A stretch of 64,000 nt of DNA, taken from Diphasiastrum complanatum (taxonomy: Eukaryota; Streptophyta; Lycopodiopsida; Lycopodiales; Lycopodiaceae). Within the stretch, counting starts at the first letter, position 1. Each line of letters begins with the position of its first letter. The stretch spans positions 1-64,000 of the forward strand of contig MU831556.1 in NCBI GenBank assembly GCA_029204225.1, in the 5' to 3' direction. The notes beneath the pieces are model-generated. The model had not been told where the DNA came from and ran no database searches. It saw only the letters and a program-made list of their open reading frames with translations. Both the position numbers and the translations under genes were made by a program. Positions 54,818 through 64,000 of this stretch are shown here, piece by piece.

Positions 54818-56013
54818 TTAAACATCAGGCAAGGCCGGAAACTCAAAAAATGACGACCATAAGTTATCGGTTTGCATTCTCTCTCTACGTAATGTCTCTC
54901 TAAAGTGAAATTTCTTAAAGGGCCCATTTTGAGCCCATATTTGCCCTAATGGGAGTGTATCAATAATCCAGTCTATGGTGCATTGGTTGGGAAATGGCTC
55001 CAACATCATGTGAGGTGCAGCTTGACCTCTACGCCTATTGCATCGGTGTCAATTTCTAGTCAATAGTCTTTTCTTTTCTATTCTTGTTCAAATAATTCCA
55101 ACCACTTATCCATTACTCCTGAATTATACAACATGAAGGTTAAAATTTTCTCTCTCAGAATAGGTGTCATTTTTTTAAGACTATCCATACCTTGAGGTTT
55201 TTCACCTTTCACCTCATTGCTTTTCTCATCATGCCATAGTCCTGGAGCAATTGAATATATTTGAAACAAAACTTCGGTAACATAAAATAGAGATTCATGC
55301 ACTAACAATCCCTCTGACATGCTTCCCTCTGGCCTTGCCTTCTGACGCACAAAATCTTTCAACACTTTCATGAATCTCTCCAAGAAAAACATCCACCTAT
55401 AGAAAATTTTTAACACAATGAGAGCATTATGTTATTGATTCAAAAAGAATTACACTACATTTATTGAAACCACTAAAATCAAAATCGTGTGTATTATACC
55501 TTGAGTGCACATGACCGGCAATACCAACTTCTTGGACCAAGTGCACAAGCAGATGCACCTGTATGTCTAGGATAGAAGTTTGAAAATCACTCTCAAGCAT
55601 ATATACGGCCTCCACCATATCTTCAGGTCTTTTTTTTGCACATCTATCTCACGACTCTCCTTACCACACATCCATCTACATCATATTTGTAGTATAAGTA
55701 GATTTTAATTTCATAAGATATCGATGTGAACAAAAAAATGTAAGAACATGACAACGGATGCTAGTTTGTAAATGCAATCACGAAGTTGATCAATTAGACA
55801 ACCATGAATGCACATTGGAAATATGTACTCGACCATCTTCAACCAATCATGAGATTTTAGACCATGGAGATTTCCTTCAGCTGTAAATGATGTTCGTAGT
55901 GAATGAGAAAAACTTGTTGGTGTTTTCATCTTGCAAATGACTGACCGTAACATACTTATACTCTTCTTTCGTAAGAATCCAATGGGCACTTGGAATAGTA
56001 TAGGTATTTCCAT
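54818..56013 (-). pseudogene. CACTA transposase C-terminal part (DUF4218-like), minus strand
   Basis: Ordered minus-strand segments: 56013-55711 with LHGLKSHDWLKMVEYIFPMC; 55618-55427 with LESDFQTSILDIQVHLLVHL; 55416-55078 with YRWMFFLERFMKVLKDFVRQ then KARPEGSMSEG; and 55009-54818 with FPNQCTIDWIIDTLP. GLKSHD, VHL--HL, RWM--ER and N/Q-KARPEGS are the signature blocks of the DUF4218 region that follows TNP2 in plant CACTA transposases. Frames are separated by stops and possible introns. The order suits a continuation of the TNP2 fragment at 57.6-56.2 kb. Confidence 0.85.
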
Positions 56014-56210
56014 CAGTACTAAATTTTCACCAATACTCTTTTTTTTTTGTTTTTTGATTCTTGTAAATCATGTCTGGCAAAAATGCTATCTTTGTCGCCC
56101 ACCAAGTGTTTCCATATTGATTCACCCACATTTTTGAAAATGTGCATAGGATTAAGCAAGTGATTGATCAAGAGGTTATTTCAATATGGTACACATTGAA
56201 GATGGATAGT

Positions 56211-56258
56211 CTTTTCATACCATTGATTGGCTTTCAATCCAATCAATGGTATGAAAAG
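56211..56258. repeat. 20-bp perfect hairpin
   Basis: CTTTTCATACCATTGATTGG (56211-56230) is exactly complementary to 56239-56258 across an 8-base loop. It lies inside the TNP2 fragment copy 2 and is probably a template-switch scar. Confidence 0.9.
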
Positions 56259-56379
56259 TCTGTGCCTATCTGCCATGGACATTATCTTTGGAGGCATTCT
56301 TGTTTCTGATCTTCCTCCAAAGCCTCTTCTATGAGCATTACTAAATGGATGATTTTCATCATGCAAGTACTTGCGATGA

Positions 56380-56541
56380 TTTTCATATACAACTTTTTTT
56401 AAATGACGTGAGTGTCGAGCATTAATATTTGGTCCACAAATGAGACACGCGTGATATCTATTTTCATATACAACTTTTTTTAAATGACGTGAGTGTCGAG
56501 CATTAATATTTGGTCCACAAATGAGACACGCGTGATATCTA
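56380..56541. repeat. 81-bp exact tandem duplication in TNP2
   Basis: 56380-56460 is repeated without change at 56461-56541. The length equals 27 codons, so the CLICGP zinc-finger block is doubled in frame. Copy 1 (53130-53277) has a single unit. Confidence 0.93.
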
Positions 56542-57359
56542 GAAGTTGTAAAACCTAAAAGAATCAAATCCAATTCGTATTATAAATAGAATTTTCAAAG
56601 AATAAATATTGCATGCATAAAAAACAAATATATAAAAATTACAAGTGAATTTATTTTATAGTCACCTAAACAATCACCCAATCATGGATAGTCATGCATA
56701 GTCCACATTAAAATGGCACGCAACAAAAATGTATTGTTTTGTAGTGGACGTGAGATGTCATATGATTGGACTCCTTTCCATGGTAGTTCTAGTTCATGCA
56801 AGGTAAATATCCATATTTTTTATTTTATGTTTTCCAGGAATTAGAAGTGCTAGCATGAGATGTCTTTTTCCTATGCCTAGCCAATGTGGAATGTTATAGT
56901 TGACCAACACTACTAGCCAAGTAGACCATGTGTTTGACATTTTTCCAAAGGGGTTAACCCCGTTTGTTGCAAGTCCAAATCTTATGTTTCGTGTTTCCAT
57001 TGCAAAACATGGTTATTCTTTGTCAATGTGTTACATGCAGGAGAATATGAGAGTATACCTCATGATCTCATCCGAAGAATGATGACTAGCATGCCAATTC
57101 ACAAGTTCTGCAAGAGACTTGCAACGAAACAATCGTTGCAATCATAGGATTATTGGATAGTGTCATAACATATTGTTTCCTTCGAGGAGTAGTTTGCACA
57201 ATAACCTGTACATAATCAAATGAGTTTTCATTATATAAAGTAAAGTCAACTAGCCAACAAATAATCTTGACTTGAACAACAAACCTACTAAAATCTTTAA
57301 AAAAAATCTCAAACTTATTTGCCCAAATAAGGATGTAACAATCGTATCAATCAATATAT

Positions 57360-57470
57360 ATCTTGCAGTTAAGGGTGTTGGCTCAATTGGTTATCTTGAC
57401 ATCCAAAGTTTCTTTGGTCTCAAGTTCGAGCCTCTCCTTGGAAACCAAGAAGCATTTATATTTTACTTGG
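57360..57470 (+). mobile_element. tRNA-derived SINE-like insert
   Basis: This is present in TNP2 copy 2 but absent at the matching place in copy 1 (54056-54075). It carries an RNA polymerase III A box, TGGCTCAATTGG (57379-57390, full match to TRGYNNARNNGG), and a B box-like AGTTCGAGCCT (57423-57433, one mismatch), spaced as in a tRNA gene. The first bases GGGTGTT would be the acceptor stem. No poly-A or clear target duplication is seen, so a tRNA pseudogene is also possible. Confidence 0.55.
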
Positions 57471-57600
57471 AGGTTCAATATAAGCAACGAAGCAGCCAAA
57501 CGAGATGTCTTTGCTCCAGGATATAATGGTGTGTTTGATTTTTCTCTCAATATTTTTTTTCTCGTCACTAATAGAATGAATTGATTTTTCCTTTTGGTTT

Positions 57601-57798
57601 TGAGAAAACAGATAGAGGTTGAAAGAGAGAGAGAAGGAGAGGTAATGTGTGTATGTGCGTATAAGAAAATGTATGAAATGCGAATTTGTGAGAGAGAGGT
57701 AGAAAGATAATGTTTTTTTAGAGAGATATTTTGTGTGAAGAGAGAGAGGGAGAGTTGGTTTCTGGATTTTATTTTTGGTTTTGAAAAAAGGGATAAGA

Positions 57799-57896
<98 letters not shown>

Positions 57897-57925
57897 TAAA
57901 GTGTGTATGTGTGTGTGTCTTGAGA
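57601..57925. repeat. GA-rich region with (GA)45 tract
   Basis: About 45 uninterrupted GA units lie at 57803-57892, within a wider GA-rich stretch containing TG microsatellites on both sides. Long minus-strand open reading here (SLSLSL) is a product of the repeat. Confidence 0.97.
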
Positions 57926-59767
57926 ACCGCTGATGCTCATCTACTCCACTCCTTAGCTAGAAGCAGGCTCATCTCCTCACAATCAACATTGATGATAGTT
58001 CCCCCTCTTGAGAATAACTCTTTAGCTAGAACCAGGCTCATCTGCTCCTTTGCTCCTCAATAATTCCTTTTCTCCTCACAATCATCATGGGTAGCACTTA
58101 TTAATTGGTGAGGTTAATGAGGTTTGGTTGAGGCTAATTATTATCCTTTTCTGTAGTACATAACTTACTTGCAGAGGTCTGTTACTAATCGAACACTAGT
58201 TTTATGCAATATAAAGAATAAGAAGAAGGATCTGGAAGAGAGACATTAGAAGCATCGAAACAAAATTTATGTGGATTAAGTAGAAATAATTAACCAGAAC
58301 AACATCACAATTAAAGCAGAGTGAATAGAGTGAAGTTCAAAGTTTTGTTTTATCAATGAAGAGGTGATGGAATGAATCACTTAGCCATAAATTAAGGCGT
58401 CATTGAGGTAGGTTAGGCCTAGGGTAGGAGTGAGATAACCCTAATATCATATTCAAGTTCATCAGAATATATTATGGATAAGATCAGTGTACAAGAGATA
58501 TGAAATATAAGCAAGTGCATTATTTGTACATGGTTTATTAATTAATTGAATGCAGTTACATTTAGTTTGAGTGCTACAAAGTCAGAGGCTAATCCAAGTT
58601 GAATAAAATGAAAAGATAATGAAGCATAGTCAAGCTCTTTCCTTGTAAAGCTAGTCTTGATCTTGGAGGCCAAACCGAACTAAAAGACCTACTTGTGCAA
58701 TCTTGCTTGAATACGTTTCGTGGTTGATAAAATATTCTACACATATGGTAGATTGTTAAAAAGCCTATATCAACTATTTTTCCTCCATGCTCGCACCCGT
58801 TGCCTCCGATTGTGCTATATGTTTGAGCCTCTCAAGGTGTGTTTCTTTTGATTCTCCTTTTACAATTTTTGTAGTGCTCAATTGTCTATCCATAAGTAGT
58901 ATGCCCAATATATGCATATTGTGAATTGGGAAATGGCTAGAACTTCTAATTACAAGTAGATGGCAATGTGTGCCTTCTCCTCCTAAAGAAGCAGCACATC
59001 AACAAGGTTGTGACCCTTGATTCAGCCTTGTTATTAACCTCAAAGTTGTATGCTATAGTCAAAGTTTCCAACATGTCCCTTCTCTTTGAAATGAAACACA
59101 TTTTCTAGCTCTAGGTTGAGGAGTCAACTATTCTAGCTTTTTGATAGTCTTCATGTCTACATGAGTTATGACTTTTGATGGCTACTCAATTCTTATCTTA
59201 TGTATAAATGTTTCCTTCGTGATTCGCTTACCGCCCCAAAGTTGGTCCATAATCCTTCCTTGTAGGGTTCACTATCTACAAATTTAAAAAATACAATTCA
59301 CTTCTTATGTGTATAATATAGTATTGCAAATCACAAGCACATCATAACACCAAATTATGTGTCGTATGCCACACAAAAAGGGTGGAGATCCTCTCCATTT
59401 TTGTACTTTTCACACAAAAAAATGTTAGGCAAAGCCATTAAATGTATTTTATGTGCTATTCCTCCTATCTGTCTAGAAACCAAATTTATGGGATTGCTTG
59501 GGTCCACAACCCATCAACTAACATTCAGTTGACTTCGAACATAATCCAACTAACTGGATTCCAAAATCCAATAGTGTTTCGGAATGCATGACCCTTACGT
59601 TCTGGAATGTAGCTTTCCATAACCCGGATCCGTTCCAAAAAACAACGTTTCAAAACACGATTGGAATGCAACGTTCCAAAAGGAGGTGCAATTTACTTCA
59701 ATACTCAAAGCTGAAACTTGAGGTCATGCCAATAGTGTGCATACAATCTTTGTGATGCTGGTGCAAG
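57926..59767. other. Unassigned intergenic sequence
   Basis: No open frame above background and no recognised element is present. Short direct repeats (TTAGCTAGAA-CAGGCTCATCT at 57951 and 58021; CGTTCCAAAA near 59630-59690) are the only structure seen. Confidence 0.6.
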
Positions 59768-60580
59768 AAGTCTTTGTAATAACATTTGAATTGTGAGTCA
59801 ATATTATAAGTCAATATTCCCATTACATTGCTCGTCAAATAGTGCCTCATTCTCATAATTATGTAAGTCCATACACTTATCTGGATCTAATTCTAAGTGA
59901 AATTGTAAATTTTTCTGCCTATGAGTATAAGAGCTATGATCATCTTCGTCCACACTTTCTTCCTCTAGCCATTCTTCATCAAAGCATGGCATTCTCATCG
60001 ACAATTGCCTTTCTACATTCATACTTTCATTTGCAATTTCATCTTCAATGGTTTCAGCATCAAATGGAACTTGGATTTCTGGCTCGATCAAGGGTTCTGG
60101 CTCGATTTCCAGTTCCTTGTGCAAGTCGTTTGACATATCTGATGCAATATCTATCTTAAATATACGTCGTGATCTTGTATTGAGTTGGATGACATATTAC
60201 CACTGAGGGAATAATTGATCCAGACGAAATATGATCTACAATAGACAAATAAAATCAATGCACAGTGTAATCACAATTTGTGTTCAGCGTAATCGAACAA
60301 AAAAACACATATAAAAGAGTGCAATTTGCAAGGTAGTTATAAATGTTCACAATGTCATGGCAACAAGAACATGTCATATGAGTTCATAAGTATTACTTTT
60401 GTTGAGTCGGTTGCAGAGAATCCGGACACATCCTTTCTAATCGTAGCATTGTTTCTGGACACGATAGTTAACGTTGAACCGTCTCACATCAAAGATGAAG
60501 TATTTTCCATTACTTCCATAGTGAACCTCCTAAATATGTTGAAGTGTGCTAACATAGTCCAGGTCACCTGGGGCGCCTTC
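59768..60580 (-). repeat. Large inverted repeat, left arm
   Basis: About 810 bp, in inverse orientation to 63158-63964, with roughly 94 percent identity by eye over the parts compared. It holds the frame at 59804-60136 (minus) described separately. The arms enclose 2.6 kb of plus-strand CACTA coding debris. Confidence 0.92.
59804..60136 (-). pseudogene. Acidic 110-codon frame in the left arm
   Basis: Open minus-strand frame MSNDLHKELEIEPEPLIEPE...VDEDDHSSYTHRQKNLQFHL...NENIDL-type end. The right arm has a nearly identical frame (63593-63925), and most differences keep the frame open. It is strongly acidic, with no predicted fold I recognise. Within the CACTA context it may be an end segment of a transposase or an accessory protein. 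It could also be open by chance through recent duplication. Confidence 0.4.
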
Positions 60581-60738
60581 TTTTGTGCCCTTTGTTCGGG
60601 CAACATGGTACCAGTCAAGCTAGAGGCGTAATTGTCATATACAGATCTGGATCGACGACATCCGCTGCCACTACCACTACCACTTCCTCTCATGGTCGCA
60701 TGCAAAAAGTACTTGCAAATGCTGAACATACAAATCAT
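60484..60738 (-). pseudogene. Unrecognised frame with Gly-Ser start, left arm edge
   Basis: The minus strand from about 60691 reads MRGSGSGSGSGCRRSRSVYD then WTMLAHFNIFRRFTMEVMEN before a stop. The part after VTWTMLAHFN lies inside the inverted repeat and continues, beyond stops, as VSRNNATIRKDVSGFSATDS. It is possibly the start of a CACTA-encoded protein whose start is kept only on this side. The family is unknown. Confidence 0.3.
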
Positions 60739-60739
60739 T

Positions 60740-61040
60740 TATGAAATAAATTCTATCATATGTTGGACAATTATTATATAGCCAAAGATTTGAAAATCGA
60801 AAAATTCACAATATGAAGAATTTGTGAAAAACGTATGCATGGCAATACAGTTAATTCTATACAATTACAAACACAATCAATGCTAAACAAGAATAAAGTC
60901 TTTTATAAGGCATCATAAAGTTTTAACTGTGTCGCATTTGCACAAAATCTAGTTGGACTAAGAAAGAAACTAGATCAATCACGTATGAAGAGCATTTTTA
61001 GGGGATAATAGCTCAAAAAGTGAAGGTTATAAATCATATG
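60740..61040. other. Non-coding spacer
   Basis: AT-rich and without a recognised frame, between the inverted-repeat arm and the plus-strand TNP2 fragment. Confidence 0.5.
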
Positions 61041-62915
61041 ACACTACTTTAGAATGACAAAGTTGTTAGTAGTAGAGATTAATTATAATATTCCTCCATG
61101 GCTAAGTATAAAAACGGGACATTTGTTTCTAGCTCTATTGGTTCCAGAAAAACACAAGATTAAGAACATGGATGTTTGCCTCGAACCATTGATTGAACAA
61201 TTGTCCAAGCTTTGGAATGGTGTCAATGCATATGACATCTCAAGGCCTTTGCAAGAAAGAGATTTCACTCTTCGTGGAATTCTAATGTGGACAATGCATG
61301 ATTATCCTAGTTAGAGTGAATGTTCAGGTATGATTAATCTTCGTTTGGATTGTTAATAATAATCTTTTATTCTCATGATCTATGACATCTCATAAATATA
61401 TTCTAACTTTCTAATGCAATCACAAATGCAGGTTTTACAACATCTAGATATAAAGCATGCTACATATGTGGGCCAAATTTGGAAAGTCGTCATAGTACAA
61501 ATTCGTTGAGGAAAATTGTGTACATAAATCATAGAAATTACCACCAATCTCTCATCCTTTTCGGATGCAAGAGCCTGGGGAAGACTGGAAGATGGCCCTT
61601 TAATCACACCTCCACCAATCCGAATGAGAGTAAAAGATTGGTACGACGACTGGATAAAAGAACTTGATGTAAATGATTCATGGGATAACTCAATTACAAG
61701 CATGAAAAGATTGTTGATATTCCAAGGATTATTCTATAGGAAAAATCTCTTAATCAATCCTATGGATATATACAAAAAGGTGAGTGAATGTACATGGAAC
61801 ATATAATTGGTGAAAATGACACTGTTGTAGCACGTCAAGACTTGGAGGTGGCTAAGGTGAAGAGACCTTATTGGATTCAAAACGATGAAAGTGGGATGAC
61901 AGGCATTCCTAGTGTGTCATGGATTCTAACAAAGGGAGAACTCTCACAAGTAAAAAATGTCATAAGACAAATAAGAACTCCAACTGGCTATCCACATTTC
62001 CTGTGCAACTCTTTCACCAAAGATGATAAATTTAGTGGATTAAAGTCTCATGATTGGCTAAAGATGTTGCAATTTATTCTTCCGATTGCTATTCGAGGTT
62101 GCTTAGGAGACAATCTATGAAGTACTTTGTACAAATCCGCATCAATTGTCAAGTGTTTACAAAACTCATTTGTGACTAGGGACATTAAAAAAGACATGAC
62201 AATACAAAAAGAATCTGATCCGTTATTTGTACATTATTTTGAATTTTTGTGCATGCTAGATAGAGATTTTTCAACTTCTTTCATGGATATACAAGTTCAT
62301 CTACTTGTGCATTTGGTTGATGAAATTTCCATTGTTAGGCCAATGCACACTAGATGGATGTCTGCGTTGAGCGTTTAATGAAAGTTATAAAAGACTTTGA
62401 AAGGCAGAAGGCAAGGCTAGAAGGTAGCATTGCAGAGAATGTTGGCTTGTTCAAGAATCATTGTTTTACAGCACAAAATATCTCTTGCAAATACACCATA
62501 ACATGCCAAGGTTATGGCGTGATGAAGATGATGATCGAGTTTAAGGTGAATTACCTCAAGGAAAAGGAGTCGTAAGAAAATGTTTGCGTCGTTACGTGAA
62601 AAACTTGGCACATTCATTTTATAAAATTGTGGAAGAATGGACAAGTGGATTTCAAAGTACGAAAAAGCCAAAAAAGAGAGAAGTGTGGCCTTGAGACGAA
62701 CAAAACAAAAATACTCTTACAGGAGAAGGAACGGGACGGTGACTCACCATTTGCATGAGAATGATGAGCCATTAGAACAATCACCTTCTCGATGCACATG
62801 TGAATGGATTTGTGATACTCTTGAAAAAGCAACAGAAAATGGTGAACGTGTGACGAAACATGAGTGGGAATTCGCTCACAATTGTTTATGGCAAGTAAGT
62901 AATGTTTTAATTTGA
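61041..62915 (+). pseudogene. CACTA TNP2/DUF4218 transposase relic, plus strand
   Basis: Ordered plus-strand blocks: VVEINYNIPPWLSIKTGHLF and KNMDVCLEPLIEQLSKLWNG with MWTMHDYPS (61054-61314, TNP2 core); TTSRYKACYICGPNLESRHS (61440-61500, zinc-finger block); IPSVSWILTKGELSQVK and FSGLKSHDWLKMLQFILPIA (61788-62120); MLDRDFSTSFMDIQVHLLVH (62127-62378); ERLMKVIKDFERQKARLEGS (62354-62460); and SPSRCTCEWICDTLE (62637-62915). The order is that of a full CACTA transposase, opposite in orientation to 53-57 kb, and intron-like gaps and stops separate the blocks. It is related to, but clearly diverged from, the minus-strand copies. Confidence 0.88.
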
Positions 62916-63157
62916 AAATGGTGATATAAATTTGTTTATTTTAGTTCTAAATCCTAAACCCTAAAATATTCAAGATATGTTTCGCTGAATGATAAAGATA
63001 TGTTGGGCCAATAGAAAACAAATAATGCCATGTGGGCATACGGATATCATTTTTGTGTTGAGGGAATTGACACCAAAAGATGCACATTTGATTGCAGCAT
63101 AATGGAAACTTTCAACAGGAGATTCGATCTAGTGCAAATGACACAAACATCATTTGA
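62916..63157. other. Spacer with telomere-like scraps
   Basis: No frame is recognised. Two CCTAAACCCTAAA-like bases near 62950 (AAATCCTAAACCCTAAAA) resemble the plant telomere unit but are a single short occurrence. Confidence 0.5.
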
Positions 63158-63964
63158 GGTGACCTAGACTACGTTGGCACGCTTCAACATATTTAGGAGG
63201 TCGCCAATGGAAGTAATGGAAAATACTTCATCTTTGATGTGAAATGGTTCAAAGTTAATTATCGTGTCCAGAAACAATGCTATGATTAGAAAGGATGTGT
63301 CCGGATTCTCTGCAACCGACTCGACAAAAGTAATACCTATGAACTCATATGACATGTTCTTGTTGCCACGACACTGTGAACATGTATAACTACCTTGCAA
63401 ATTGCACTCTAATTTATGTGATTTTTTTGTTCGATCACTTTGAACACAAATTGTGATCACAATGTGCATTGATTTTATTTGTCTATTGTAAATCATATTT
63501 CATTTGGATCGATTATCCCCTCAATGGTAATATGTCATCCAACTCAATACAAGATCACGACATATATTTAAGACAGAGATATTGCATCAGATATGTCAAA
63601 TGAGTTGCACGAGGAACTGGAAATCGAGCCAGAACTTTTGATCAAGCCAGAAATCCAAGTTCCATTTGATGCTGAAACCATTGAAGATGAAATTGCAAAT
63701 GAAAGTATGAATGTAGAAAGGCAATCGCCGATGAGAATGCCACATTTAGATGAAGAATGGCCAGAGGAAGAAAGTATGGATGAAGATGATCATAGCTCTT
63801 ATACTCATAGGCAGAGAAATTTACAATTTCACTTAGAATTAGATTCAGATAAGTGTATGAACTTACATAATTACGAGAATGAGGAACTATTTGACGAGCA
63901 ATGTAATGAGAATATTGACTTATAATATTGACTCACAATTCAAATGTTATTACAAAGACTTCTT
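63158..63964 (+). repeat. Large inverted repeat, right arm
   Basis: The complement of 59768-60580. Its inner edge starts near GGTGACCTAGACTACG and its outer edge ends at AAAGACTTCTT. Frames inside include the acidic 63593-63925 ORF. Confidence 0.92.
63593..63925 (+). pseudogene. Acidic 110-codon frame in the right arm
   Basis: MSNELHEELEIEPELLIKPE...MDEDDHSSYTHRQRNLQFHL...NENIDL, the partner of 59804-60136 (minus). Length and both ends are conserved between the arms. The differences are mostly single substitutions, several of them conservative (D/E, K/E, D/N). No family is recognised. See the left-arm entry for interpretation. Confidence 0.4.
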
Positions 63965-64000
63965 GTCATGGAAGCATGAGATTGTTCCATTTTTGTCTTC

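Larger units (their letters stand above)
56181..57600 (-). pseudogene. CACTA TNP2-type transposase fragment, copy 2
   Basis: A second minus-strand TNP2 copy: METRNIRFGLATNGVNPFGK (57000) and LLIPGKHKIKNMDIYL, then the RYHACLICGPNINARHS zinc-finger block, which is duplicated here, then HPFSNAHRRGFGG (56350-56310). It matches copy 1 for about 1.1 kb, apart from an approximately 115-bp tRNA-like insert at 57360-57470. It leads into the DUF4218 segments to the left, so this copy is the longer one. Confidence 0.85.

Noticed and set aside
57383-57940. A 185-codon minus-strand frame
   Set aside because: Most of it is a Leu-Ser run made by the (GA)n microsatellite, and the rest reads through TNP2 debris in the wrong frame.
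62945-62970. Telomere-like CCTAAACCCTAAA
   Set aside because: There is only about one and a half units, without an array, so it is not interstitial telomere sequence.

Overview
The window is nuclear DNA from a land plant, and it is almost entirely transposon-derived. The evidence is Ty1/Copia and Ty3/Gypsy chromovirus retrotransposons primed by the plant initiator-Met tRNA site, CACTA (En/Spm, TNP2-type) transposase debris, a tRNA-headed SINE-like insert, long GA/CT microsatellites and a low GC content. The species cannot be named from the sequence. The only long intact gene is a Copia polyprotein at 46677-50630. I found no intact host gene.

Layout. 1-31.5 kb holds a composite block seen three times: unit A (1-2475 and 8303-11400), unit B (2476-5386, 11401-14081 plus 20006-20445, and 27226-30300) and a minus-strand Gypsy LTR, unit C (5387-6020, 20446-21645, 30301-31495). 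Unit B read on the minus strand looks like the 5' part of a plant gene: a CT-rich leader, heat-shock-element-like sites and a short AP2/ERF-like exon. The second B unit is split by an old Copia element (14082-20005) whose LTRs end AG...CT. A Copia integrase scrap (7131-7606) and a dense cluster of GCGTGGAT/ATCCACGC palindromes (7745-8225) lie between blocks 1 and 2. A decayed chromovirus on the minus strand fills 21.65-26.15 kb and abuts a Copia RT fragment (26164-27222).

31.9-41.8 kb is plus-strand debris of the same chromovirus: integrase C-terminus and chromodomain three times over, and one LTR. It is interrupted by a 5.1-kb Copia element (35479-40592) that kept gag and protease but lost the integrase core and RT. 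Two arrays of the same 32-bp minisatellite lie in opposite orientation near 31.9 and 42.3 kb. A young, full-length Copia element (44850-51280, TSD AATAA, LTRs differing at about one base) follows.

51.3-64 kb is CACTA territory: two minus-strand TNP2 fragments and a DUF4218-like segment (53.05-57.6 kb), a plus-strand TNP2/DUF4218 relic (61.0-62.9 kb), and an ~0.8-kb inverted repeat (59768-60580 / 63158-63964) around the latter. Directly against one TNP2 fragment is the most unusual item: a broken minus-strand reading frame with a histone H3 fold, closer in several motifs to centromeric H3, followed by a proline-rich tail and a further unrecognised domain (about 52040-53115).

The order of insertion can be read from the nesting: the Gypsy LTR went in before block duplication, the AG...CT Copia entered one B copy afterwards, the 35.5-kb Copia entered a Gypsy fragment, and the 44.9-kb Copia is the youngest.
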